Part shown: positions 1-7,034 of the stretch, piece after piece
Layout: every line of letters begins with the position of its first letter
How positions within the stretch are numbered: the stretch's first letter is position 1
Notes under the pieces: model-generated
The model's input: only the letters and a program-made list of their open reading frames with translations
Databases searched by the model: none
Told to the model about the DNA's origin: nothing
Translations under genes and position numbers: made by a program
From: FEN-727 sp036508635
Lineage (GTDB): Bacteria; Actinomycetota; Geothermincolia; Fen-727; Anoxymicrobiaceae
Length of the DNA stretch: 23,087 nt
Reading direction: 5' to 3'
NCBI GenBank assembly: GCA_036508635.1
Contig: DATCGY010000260.1
Coordinates: 1 to 23,087 of the forward strand

Positions 1-598
1 TCTCCGCGCCTTCCAGCACCAGGTACCTGCCCGCCAGCTCCAGCATCATGGCGACGAAAACGGAGACGGCAAGGAACCCGAATCCGAGGACTATGCCGCC
101 GAGGCACGGCAACACCAGGTGTCCCTTTCCCCTTGTAGCCCACGTGAGTATATCCGCCGGCAGCGCCACGACGGCCAGGATCAGCAGGTATGCGACCACC
201 ATGATGAAGTATCTCGGAAACCTCTGGCGGCCGAACCGGAAAGCGTCCCGGAGGTTCTCCTCACGCCCGCATTCGAGCCCGGCGACGGCGCCTATGGCCG
301 AAGCCTGCGCAAAAGCCCCGAAGGCCAGCACCGCAAGGCCAACCACAATGCCTAAAACAACGAACACGATCCAGAAGAGGACGTGGCCGTGAGCGAAGGA
401 GGCGATGCGCTGTCCGATGCGGTGGATGGGGCTGTAGCCGGTAAGCCCGCTGGCGATGGGGCTCTGCACCCAGAGGCTGAATCCCTGCGCTCCACCACCC
501 GCGAGCGCGATGAAGAACGCCAGGGGCCAGAGCATCCTGTTGTTCCTGACGTGGTGCAAAGCGCGCTTTACGATCTCGAAGCCGTCGGTCTGAAGCAC
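1..598 (-). CDS. Multi-pass membrane protein of unknown function (3' end outside window)
   Basis: I read this gene directly from the minus strand; it is open from a GTG at 598 to the window edge (199 codons), so the C terminus is missing. The GTG is chosen because an AGAGGAA ribosome site lies just upstream and an in-frame TGA sits five codons before it, with no ATG between. The protein starts with a short charged stretch, then hydrophobic segments at about residues 22-45, 70-105 (long enough for two passes), 129-150 and 162-190. A polar loop around 108-128 carries GREENLRDAFRFGRQRFPR between two membrane stretches, a layout seen in generic bacterial integral membrane proteins of unknown role. 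It lies 80 bases downstream of the FAH-family gene and could be the last gene of the operon or a separate unit. No function is proposed. Confidence 0.72.
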   Translation of the reverse strand, partial: MLQTDGFEIVKRALHHVRNNRMLWPLAFFIALAGGGAQGFSLWVQSPIASGLTGYSPIHRIGQRIASFAHGHVLFWIVFVVLGIVVGLAVLAFGAFAQASAIGAVAGLECGREENLRDAFRFGRQRFPRYFIMVVAYLLILAVVALPADILTWATRGKGHLVLPCLGGIVLGFGFLAVSVFVAMMLELAGRYLVLEGAE

Positions 599-678
599 GG
601 GTTCCTCTTTGTCTCAGAATCCGGTTCGATGCGTCAAGGCTGCCTATACCGGGATTATCGGCGCCGTGATGCCGTCGA

Positions 679-1446
679 TCAAGCATCCCGCGGCGATGCG
701 ATGGTGCAGGAGAGCGTACCGATGCCCTCGACGCTCATCTCCACCGTATCACCCGGCTTCACTTCGCCGACGCCGGACGGCGTGCCCGTCAGGATGACGT
801 CACCGGGGTGAAGCGTCATGATGTTCGAGATAAACGACACAAGGGTCGGCACGTCGAAGATGAGGTTCGACGTTCGGGATGATTGGCGCAACTCGCCGTT
901 GAGCTTGAGGTTGATCTCGAGGTCGGATGGATCGAGCTCGGTCTCCACCCACGGGCCGAGTGGACAGAAAGTATCGAAGTTTTTGGCCCTCGTCCACTGC
1001 CCGTCTTTCACCTGGAGGTCACGGGCTGTCATATCGAGACCACACGTGTATCCGAGAATATAGTCCGAGACATCCCCGGGACCGACCAGGTGCGCCTCGG
1101 CCCCTATTACGACCGCCAGCTCCGCCTCGTAGTCGACCTTTTGCGATTGCGGGGGGTAGACCACCTGACCGTTCGGTTCGAGCACGGTGGTCGGCGCCTT
1201 CATGAAGAGCAGGGGCTCGTCCGGTATTTCGAGCGAGAACTCCTCGGCGTGGTCGCGGTAGTTGAGCCCGACGGCGATTATCTTGGATGGCTCTATCGGA
1301 GAGAGCAACGTTGCCTTTGCCAGATCGACTATCTCGATTGTGCTGACCAGGTAGTCGAACGGCTCCCACGAGACCGGCTGTATCCCCTCTTCGCTATGAA
1401 CACCGAACCCGGCACATCCCTCGGCGACAAACCGCACCAACCTCAT
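679..1446 (-). CDS. Fumarylacetoacetate hydrolase (FAH) family protein
   Basis: A 255-residue protein of the FAH superfamily, soluble metal-dependent enzymes that hydrolyse, hydrate or decarboxylate 2-oxo acids (acylpyruvase, oxaloacetate decarboxylase, hydratases). Seen: a short N-terminal region, then SKIIAVGLNYRDHAEE (54-69), the metal-ligand pair Glu107/Glu109 in DYEAELAVVIG, Asp138 in GYTCGLDMTARD, and ILTGTPSGVG near 219-228. These are the family's fold and metal-site signatures. The length matches short FAHD1-like members. The start has a GGGAGAGGG ribosome site and lies 12 bases after the cimA stop, so it is probably co-transcribed with the branched-chain genes. The exact substrate cannot be read from the sequence. 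A role in clearing or correcting a 2-oxo acid, such as oxaloacetate or an acylpyruvate, is inference from context. Confidence 0.9.
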   Translation of the reverse strand: MRLVRFVAEGCAGFGVHSEEGIQPVSWEPFDYLVSTIEIVDLAKATLLSPIEPSKIIAVGLNYRDHAEEFSLEIPDEPLLFMKAPTTVLEPNGQVVYPPQSQKVDYEAELAVVIGAEAHLVGPGDVSDYILGYTCGLDMTARDLQVKDGQWTRAKNFDTFCPLGPWVETELDPSDLEINLKLNGELRQSSRTSNLIFDVPTLVSFISNIMTLHPGDVILTGTPSGVGEVKPGDTVEMSVEGIGTLSCTIASPRDA

Positions 1447-1458
1447 GCCCTCTCCCTT

Positions 1459-3036
1459 TTACTCGTGAGGCTGTTGCCTCTCGTGGAGCAGGCCGTAATC
1501 AATGCTGTCGACGAGAGCCTGCCAGCTCGCCTCTATGATGTTCTCGTTGACACCGATGGTGCCCCAATCTTTTTCACCGTCTGACGATTCGATGAGCACG
1601 CGCGTGACCGCGGCGGTGCCTTTCTTCTCGTCGAGGACGCGCACCTTGTAGTCGGTGAGCTCTATATCCTCGAGTGCCGGGAAGCTGCGCTCCATGGCGA
1701 TCCTTATCGCGCGGTCGAGGGCGTTGACCGGGCCGTTACCCTCACCGGTTGCCACGACCCTGCGGCCGCCAACGTGGATCTTGACCGTGGCCTCGGTCAT
1801 GACCTTTCCGTCCTCGCGCTTCTCCATGATGACGCGGAACGACTCGAGCTTGAACGACGCCTCGTACGTGCCGAGTGCCTTGCGGACGAGGATCTCGAAA
1901 GACCCGTCGGCGGCCTCGAACTGGAATCCTACGTGCTCGAGCTGCTTTATCTCCTTTAATATTTCAGCCAGCTTCTCGGGTTCGTGCTGAAGGTCGATGC
2001 CCATCTCAGCGGCCTTCATGGTGATGGTGGACTTCCCCGAGAGCTCGGAGACTACTATGCGCTGGATGTTGCCGACCAGCTCGGGATGGATGTGCTCGTA
2101 CGTGCGGGTCTCCTTTCTGACCCCGCTCGCATGGAGCCCGCCCTTGTGCGCGAACGCGCTCGTTCCGACGAACGGCTGGTGGCTATCGGGGCTGAGGTTG
2201 GCCAGCTCGCTCACAAAGTGCGACAGCTCCATAAGCCCGCTCAGTCGTTCTCGCGATATGCAATCGATGTTCATCTTGAGCGCCAGATCGGGGATAACGG
2301 AGCAGAGATTGGCGTTTCCGCACCTCTCCCCATATCCGTTTATGGTGCCGTGCACCATCCGCGCGCCCTCCCTGACGGCCTCCAGCGTGTTGGCCACCGC
2401 ACACTCGCAGTCGTTGTGCGCGTGGATGCCTATGGGCACCCCGATCGCCTCATTGACCTCGCGGACGATCGTCGCCACCTCGTGTGGAAGTGACCCGCCG
2501 TTGGTGTCACACAGGACGGCCCAGTCGACTCCGCCGGATGCCGCGGCCTCCAGTGTCTGGAGAGCATACTTTGGATTGTCCTTGTAGCCGTCGAAGAAAT
2601 GCTCGGCGTCGAACAGAACCTCGAGGCCTTTCTTCTTGAGGTACTTTACAGACTCTTCGATCATGAAAAGGTTTTCATCGAGGGCTATCTTGAGCGCTTT
2701 CTTGACGTGGAAATCCCAGGCCTTGCCGACGATGCACGCGGTTTTCGCTCCGCATGCCGCGAGCGCCTTCATCTCTTTGTCGCGGGACGCGCTCGTGAGC
2801 GCGCGTCGAGTCGACCCGAAGGCAACGAGCCTGGTGTTCTTGAGGTCGAGCTTTGTCGCGGCGTCAAAGAACTCCTGGTCCTTCGGGTTGGAGGCGGGAT
2901 AGCCGCCTTCCACGTAGTGCATTCCGAATGAATCCAGGTGCCGCAGTATTCGTATCTTGTCCTCGAAGGAGAAGCTCAGGCCCTCGCGGGCCGCGCCGTC
3001 CCTCAAGGTCGTGTCGTACAGCAAGACGTCCGGCAT
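1459..3036 (-). CDS. cimA: (R)-citramalate synthase
   Basis: CimA condenses pyruvate with acetyl-CoA to give (R)-citramalate, the first step of the threonine-independent route to 2-oxobutyrate and isoleucine. Seen: the DRE-TIM metallolyase signature YDTTLRDG near the N terminus, YVEGGYPASNPKD, IHAHNDCECAVANT with the metal-binding HxH pair, GTINGYGERCGNAN, then a C-terminal LeuA-type regulatory domain over about the last 130 residues. The DGAAREGLSFS segment and length of about 525 residues fit the long CimA clade better than LeuA or homocitrate synthase, and a separate LeuA is encoded at 7035-8540. An ATG at 3036 begins MPDVLLYDTTLRDG; an in-frame ATG at 3048 would add four residues and cannot be excluded. 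ilvE lies upstream and leuB before that, so the citramalate product has its next enzymes in the same cluster. Confidence 0.92.
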   Translation of the reverse strand: MPDVLLYDTTLRDGAAREGLSFSFEDKIRILRHLDSFGMHYVEGGYPASNPKDQEFFDAATKLDLKNTRLVAFGSTRRALTSASRDKEMKALAACGAKTACIVGKAWDFHVKKALKIALDENLFMIEESVKYLKKKGLEVLFDAEHFFDGYKDNPKYALQTLEAAASGGVDWAVLCDTNGGSLPHEVATIVREVNEAIGVPIGIHAHNDCECAVANTLEAVREGARMVHGTINGYGERCGNANLCSVIPDLALKMNIDCISRERLSGLMELSHFVSELANLSPDSHQPFVGTSAFAHKGGLHASGVRKETRTYEHIHPELVGNIQRIVVSELSGKSTITMKAAEMGIDLQHEPEKLAEILKEIKQLEHVGFQFEAADGSFEILVRKALGTYEASFKLESFRVIMEKREDGKVMTEATVKIHVGGRRVVATGEGNGPVNALDRAIRIAMERSFPALEDIELTDYKVRVLDEKKGTAAVTRVLIESSDGEKDWGTIGVNENIIEASWQALVDSIDYGLLHERQQPHE

Positions 3037-3081
3037 TGACCGCCCCATGGTTCGCTGGTCGCCTACAACGGACAGGCGCCA

Positions 3082-3960
3082 TCAATAAGCAGGTGTTCCC
3101 TCTTTCTCCGTGAACTCCCTGAAAGCCTTCATAAGGCGCATCGTTATGTGTCCCGGCTTGCCGTCCGGGCCTATAGGCCTTTCGTCGATATAGGTAACGG
3201 GCGCGATCTCCGCCGCGGTACCGGTGAGGAAACACTCATCGGCCGTATAGGCCTCAACGAGTGAAAGCTGCTCCTCCCGTATCTCGATACCCAGTTCCCT
3301 GCACAGGTTGAAGACGACCATCCTCGTGATGCCGTTCAGCGCCCCGGAGTTGGTGGGCGGGGTTATCACATCGCCGTCCAAGACGATGAAAAAGTTATCG
3401 ACGACGCATTCGGTGATGTAACCGTTATCGTTCAGCACGAGACCCTCGTCGGCGCCAACATGCAGCACCTCGAGGTGCGCCAGGATATGGTTCAGGTAAT
3501 TGAGCGACTTTATCTGGGGGCTCAGAGAGTCGGGGTTGTTTCGGCGCGTTGAAACCGTCACCACCTGCAACCCGCGCTGGTATACCTCGTCAGGGTAGAT
3601 TTTTATCGTGGACGCGATGATTATGACGTTTGGGTTCGCTGTCTTGGTCGGGCTCAATCCAAGGTCGCCCTTTCCGCGTGTTACGACCAGCCGGACGTAA
3701 CCGTCAGTGATGCCGTTGACCCTTACCGTCTCGCAGACCTTCTCCTTTAACTCGTCCTGACTCATCGGTATCTCGAGCCGGATCACCTTGGCACCTCTAT
3801 AGAGGCGTTTCAGGTGTTCATCCAGCATGAACACGCGCTTGTTATAAACCCGTATTCCCTCGAAGATCCCGTCGCCGTAAAGGAGCCCGTGGTCAAAGAC
3901 CGATATCTTGGCGTCCTCCTCCGGAACGAATTTTCCGTCTATGTAGATCTGCAACCCCAT
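3082..3960 (-). CDS. ilvE: Branched-chain amino acid aminotransferase
   Basis: A 292-residue class IV PLP-dependent aminotransferase that carries out the last step of valine, leucine and isoleucine synthesis with glutamate as amino donor. Seen: FDHGLLYGDGIFEGIRVY (22-39), a hallmark of the family; the Schiff-base lysine Lys151 in SPQIKSLNYLNHILA; the cofactor-phosphate region ITECVVDNFFIV; and FLTGTAAEIAPV near the C terminus. Length matches the short archaeal/bacterial IlvE group. The related D-amino-acid aminotransferase and aminodeoxychorismate lyase families share the fold, but the sequence motifs and the position between leuB and cimA support IlvE. The ATG follows GAGGAG with a 7-base spacer and lies 18 bases after the leuB stop, so the genes are almost certainly in one transcript. 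Confidence 0.94.
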   Translation of the reverse strand: MGLQIYIDGKFVPEEDAKISVFDHGLLYGDGIFEGIRVYNKRVFMLDEHLKRLYRGAKVIRLEIPMSQDELKEKVCETVRVNGITDGYVRLVVTRGKGDLGLSPTKTANPNVIIIASTIKIYPDEVYQRGLQVVTVSTRRNNPDSLSPQIKSLNYLNHILAHLEVLHVGADEGLVLNDNGYITECVVDNFFIVLDGDVITPPTNSGALNGITRMVVFNLCRELGIEIREEQLSLVEAYTADECFLTGTAAEIAPVTYIDERPIGPDGKPGHITMRLMKAFREFTEKEGTPAY

Positions 3961-3978
3961 GTCATTCTCCTCTGGCGT

Positions 3979-5040
3979 TCAGCCTTCGCGAACGGTCTTG
4001 ACTATCAGATCCCCGACCTCGTCGGTGCCCATCCCCATGCGACCGGCGCTCAGGCTCTTAATAGCTCCCGACGAAAGTGAGCTTATTATCGCGTTCTCTA
4101 TGCGGGTGGCCGCTTCCTTCTCCCCGAGGAAATCGAGCAGCATCTGAACGGCCGCGATTGCCGCGAGCGGGTTTATCACGTTCTGCCCTGTATACTTCGG
4201 CGCGGAGCCTCCGATCGGCTCGAACATCGAAGTCCCCTCCGGGTTGATGTTGCCGCCGGCCGCAATGCCCATGCCACCCTGTATCATAGCTCCGAGGTCG
4301 GTGATAATATCGCCGAACATGTTATCCGTGACTACAACGTCGAACCACTCGGGGTTCTTGACAAACCACATGCATATTGCATCCACGTGGGCGTAGTCGG
4401 TCTTGATGTCTGGGTACTCGAGGGCGACCTCGTTGAATGCCCGCTCCCAGAGGTCGTGCGCGTACGTCAGCACGTTGGTCTTGCCGCACAGGGTGACTTT
4501 CTTTTCCATGTCACGCTCTCGGCAGTAGTCGAAGGCGTACCGGATGCACCTCTCGACTCCCTTCCTGGTGTTCACCGACTCCTGGACCGCGACCTCGTCG
4601 GGGGTCCCCTTTCTCGTGAAACCTCCACTACCGACATACAGGCCCTCGGTGTTCTCGCGTACCACCACCAGGTCGATATCCTCTGGCCCCTTGTCTTTGA
4701 GCGGGCAATCGACACCCGGATATAGCTTGACGGGACGGAGGTTGATGTACTGGTCCAGGGCAAATCTCAGATTGAGGAGAATGCCCTGCTCGAGAATTCC
4801 CGGCCTGACGTCGGGATGCCCGATCGCACCGAGGAAGATCGCGTTGAAGCCGCCCAGCTCCTCAACCGCCCCTTCAGGGAGGGTCTCCCCTGTCGCCAGG
4901 TAACGGTCGCCGCCGTAGTCGAACGACTCCAGCTCGAAGTTGAAGCCGCAAACATCGGCCGCGGATTCGAGCACTTTCAATCCTTCCCGAACGACTTCAG
5001 GTCCTGTGCCGTCTCCGGGTATCACAGCTATCTTGTACAT
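3979..5040 (-). CDS. leuB: 3-isopropylmalate dehydrogenase
   Basis: A 353-residue beta-decarboxylating dehydrogenase that oxidises 3-isopropylmalate to 2-oxoisocaproate and, in the citramalate route, 3-methylmalate to 2-oxobutyrate. Seen: IPGDGTGPE at the N terminus, LLNLRFALDQYINLRP (88-103) with Arg92 and Arg102, VVRENTEGLYVG (126-137), Lys187, and the metal aspartates Asp220, Asp244 and Asp248. The substrate-site helix has Leu and Asn where isocitrate dehydrogenases have Ser and Asn, which fits a substrate with a hydrophobic gamma group. One odd point is the cofactor loop: it reads GGSAPKYTG with Lys282-Tyr283, whereas classical NAD-dependent LeuB proteins have Asp-Ile there. It sits between leuD (99-base spacer) and ilvE (18 bases). 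Start: ATG at 5040 after GGAGTAAGG. Confidence 0.92.
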   Translation of the reverse strand: MYKIAVIPGDGTGPEVVREGLKVLESAADVCGFNFELESFDYGGDRYLATGETLPEGAVEELGGFNAIFLGAIGHPDVRPGILEQGILLNLRFALDQYINLRPVKLYPGVDCPLKDKGPEDIDLVVVRENTEGLYVGSGGFTRKGTPDEVAVQESVNTRKGVERCIRYAFDYCRERDMEKKVTLCGKTNVLTYAHDLWERAFNEVALEYPDIKTDYAHVDAICMWFVKNPEWFDVVVTDNMFGDIITDLGAMIQGGMGIAAGGNINPEGTSMFEPIGGSAPKYTGQNVINPLAAIAAVQMLLDFLGEKEAATRIENAIISSLSSGAIKSLSAGRMGMGTDEVGDLIVKTVREG

Positions 5041-5139
5041 CCTTACTCCACTCCGATTCGTATCTCGATGGTTGATGTGCCCGTTGGCTCTCCCCCGCTC
5101 ACGACGCCAGGCGCACGAGCGTTTCTCGAGAGCCGGGTC
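5041..5139 (-). other. leuD-leuB spacer
   Basis: A 99-base gap within an otherwise tightly packed gene run. Its leuD end carries GAGCCGGGTCTC (5130-5141, plus strand), which overlaps the leuD stop codon and recurs in inverted orientation in the leuA-leuC spacer at 6973-6984. I see no clear terminator with a U-tract and no convincing promoter hexamer pair. Confidence 0.5.
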
Positions 5140-5640
5140 TCAAGCGTCTTGCTTCAGGAGGTAGTTTATCAGCCCGCCCTCGTCGATGAGTCTCTGCATG
5201 AATTCCGGATACGCCGGGAACGAGAACTTCTTGCCGGTGGTCACGTCTTCAATCGTGCCCGCGGCGAGGTCCACCTTGATGTCGTCGCCGTCCGCTATTG
5301 CCTGGGAAGCCTCCGCCGACTCGAGTATCGGCAGGCCCACGTTGATTGCGTTTCTGTAGAAGATGCGCGCGAAAGAGCTCGCTATCACGCACGAGATACC
5401 GGCTCCCATGATGGCGACCGGTGCGTGCTCCCGGCTGGAGCCCAACCCGAAATTGACTCCTCCAACCAGGACGTCCCCGGGGCTCACTTTCGCGACGAAC
5501 TCGGGGTCGTAGCTTTCCAGGAGATGTGACCCGAGCTCCACGGGGTCTATCGTCACCAGGTGAGTGGCCGAGATTATCATATCGGTGTTCAAGTGGTCGC
5601 CCAGCTTGTGGGCTTTGCCTTCCATCACGGCACCGCTCAT
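5140..5640 (-). CDS. leuD: 3-isopropylmalate dehydratase, small subunit
   Basis: A 166-residue small (swivel) subunit that pairs with LeuC to interconvert 2- and 3-isopropylmalate, and probably citramalate and 3-methylmalate. Seen: GDHLNTDMIISATHLVTIDP at the N terminus, FGLGSSREHAPVAI (near 73-86), and ASSFARIFYRNAINVGLP, all standard LeuD motifs. The specificity loop reads HLVT (27-30), with Val29 where isopropylmalate-type archaeal small subunits have a hydrophobic YLVY-like loop. The ATG at 5640 overlaps the leuC stop as ATGA and is preceded by GGGGGAG inside leuC, so translation of the two subunits is probably coupled. The reading frame stays open further upstream inside leuC, but that extension has no family similarity and is not used. 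Confidence 0.93.
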   Translation of the reverse strand: MSGAVMEGKAHKLGDHLNTDMIISATHLVTIDPVELGSHLLESYDPEFVAKVSPGDVLVGGVNFGLGSSREHAPVAIMGAGISCVIASSFARIFYRNAINVGLPILESAEASQAIADGDDIKVDLAAGTIEDVTTGKKFSFPAYPEFMQRLIDEGGLINYLLKQDA

Positions 5641-6893
5641 ACTATCTCCCCCGGATCCGTTATCGTGCCTGTTATGGCTGACGCGGCGGCCACAGCTGGG
5701 CCAGAGAGGTACACCTCGCTGTAACGGTGCCCCATCCTGCCGGCGAAGTTCCTGTTTGTCGTAGAGAGAGCTTTCTCGCCCGACGCGAGTACGCCCATAT
5801 GACCCCCAAGACACGGACCGCACGTCGGCGGCGAGATAATCGCTCCGGCGTCCAGGAAGTCTTCAAACAGCCCCTCGTCCATGGAACGCCTGTATATCCT
5901 GGGACTTCCGGGTATTAATATCAGCCGCAAACCCGATGCTACGTGCTTGCCGCGCAGGATCTCCGCCGCCATGCGCATATCCTCCATCCGGCCGTTAGTG
6001 CAGGAGCCGATCACCACCTGGTCGAGCTTCACTTTCGGCGCCTCCGAGACCGCGACGGAGTTGCTCGGCAGGTGTGGCAGCGCCACCTGAAGCTCGAGAC
6101 CGTCAAGGTCGATATCCACCTCCAGGGCATACCCGTAGTCGTCCGGCTCGTTCTGCGCGGGTTCCGCGGCCACTCCAGCCTCGCGCAGGTATTCGACCGT
6201 AAGTCGATCTACGGGGAACAACCCGTTCTTCGCTCCCGCTTCGATGGCCATGTTCGCCGCGGACAGCCTGCCGTCGACACTGATATGCGAGAGGCCGTCA
6301 CCGCTGAATTCGAGTGATTGGTACGTCGCACCGTCGACCCCCAGCTTCCCTATGAGGAACAGGATGAGGTCTTTTCCCCCGACCCATCGCCGAGGCCTTC
6401 CACTGACCTTCACCTCGATTGCCTCCGGAGCCCTGAACCATGCCTTGCCGGTGGCCATCGCCGCGCCGACATCTGTTGAACCCATGCCGGTCGCAAACGC
6501 CCCGAGCGCCCCGTAGGTGCAGGTATGGCTGTCCGCCCCAACCACGAGGTTACCCGGCCTTATCAGTCCCTCCTCGGGCAGGAGCACGTGCTCGATCCCG
6601 ACCTCACCCGCGTCGTAGAAGTGATTGACGCCATACTTATGAGCGAATCGCCTGATAAAAGCGCACTGTTCGGCTGAGGCGATATCGCGGTTTGGCGTAA
6701 AGTGGTCGAGCACAAGGACTACTTTGTCCCTGTCGAAGACGCTATCGCGCCCGAGCTTCTCGAACACTTCTATGGCAAGTGGCGCGGTGATGTCATTGGC
6801 AAGCACCAGGTCGACAGGTGCCTCCACGAGCTCGCCCGGCTCGAGCGACTCCCGCCCGACGTGACTTGCCAGTATCTTTCTCGATTGGCTCAT
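5637..6893 (-). CDS. leuC: 3-isopropylmalate dehydratase, large subunit
   Basis: A 418-residue catalytic subunit of the aconitase superfamily, of the short two-subunit form found in archaea and many bacteria. Seen: VLANDITAPLAIEVFEKLG, LDHFTPNRD (62-70), VVGADSHTCTYGALGAFATG (117-136), and the [4Fe-4S] ligands Cys298 (GSCTNGR), Cys358 and Cys361 (PPTCGPCLGGHMG). The cluster is expected to be labile and oxygen-sensitive, as in the family. It overlaps leuD by four bases and follows leuA after a 141-base spacer that holds repeats. The ATG at 6893 is preceded by an AGGGTGA-type ribosome site. It is distinct from the paralogous large subunit at 18128-19405; the partner leuD and adjacent leuA and leuB argue that this copy serves leucine and probably isoleucine synthesis. 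Confidence 0.94.
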   Translation of the reverse strand: MSQSRKILASHVGRESLEPGELVEAPVDLVLANDITAPLAIEVFEKLGRDSVFDRDKVVLVLDHFTPNRDIASAEQCAFIRRFAHKYGVNHFYDAGEVGIEHVLLPEEGLIRPGNLVVGADSHTCTYGALGAFATGMGSTDVGAAMATGKAWFRAPEAIEVKVSGRPRRWVGGKDLILFLIGKLGVDGATYQSLEFSGDGLSHISVDGRLSAANMAIEAGAKNGLFPVDRLTVEYLREAGVAAEPAQNEPDDYGYALEVDIDLDGLELQVALPHLPSNSVAVSEAPKVKLDQVVIGSCTNGRMEDMRMAAEILRGKHVASGLRLILIPGSPRIYRRSMDEGLFEDFLDAGAIISPPTCGPCLGGHMGVLASGEKALSTTNRNFAGRMGHRYSEVYLSGPAVAAASAITGTITDPGEIV

Positions 6894-7034
6894 TTGAGCT
6901 TCACCCTGCCCGCCTTTACTTTAGTCTGTAACACTTAAATCAATATGTTCGCCTTTGCGGGCCCGGGCCTGAGAGACCCGGCTCAAGGACCACTTTGCGG
7001 ACCCGGGTCAAGGGCCTTGGTTTCAAGAAAAGAG
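6894..7034 (-). promoter_or_regulatory. leuA-leuC spacer with paired palindromic motif
   Basis: This 141-base spacer contains two near-identical copies of TTTGCGGRCCCGGGYC, at 6954-6969 and 6994-7009 on the plus strand, with starts exactly 40 bases apart. Each centres on a palindrome (GGCCCGGGCC and GACCCGGGTC). A third related element, GAGACCCGGCTC, lies between them at 6973-6984. The half near leuC (about 6915-6947) is AT-rich for this genome and could hold a weak internal promoter, but no good hexamer pair was found. The arrangement suggests an operator or RNA structures controlling leuCDB expression; that role is inferred. Confidence 0.5.

Noticed and set aside
46..50. Possible C-terminal end or new gene start at the extreme left edge
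   Set aside because: The membrane-protein frame continues without a stop to base 1; there is no support for another gene.
261..686. A 141-codon minus-strand frame at the left edge
   Set aside because: Its product is Arg-rich and non-hydrophobic, whereas another minus-strand frame from 598 to the edge encodes a clear membrane protein with a ribosome site.
883..1584. A 233-codon plus-strand frame across the FAH gene and the end of cimA
   Set aside because: It spans two well-supported minus-strand genes and their junction; no motif is recognisable.
5641..5823. An in-frame N-terminal extension of LeuD inside leuC
   Set aside because: The ATGA overlap with a GGGGGAG ribosome site marks the start, and the conserved LeuD sequence begins just after it.
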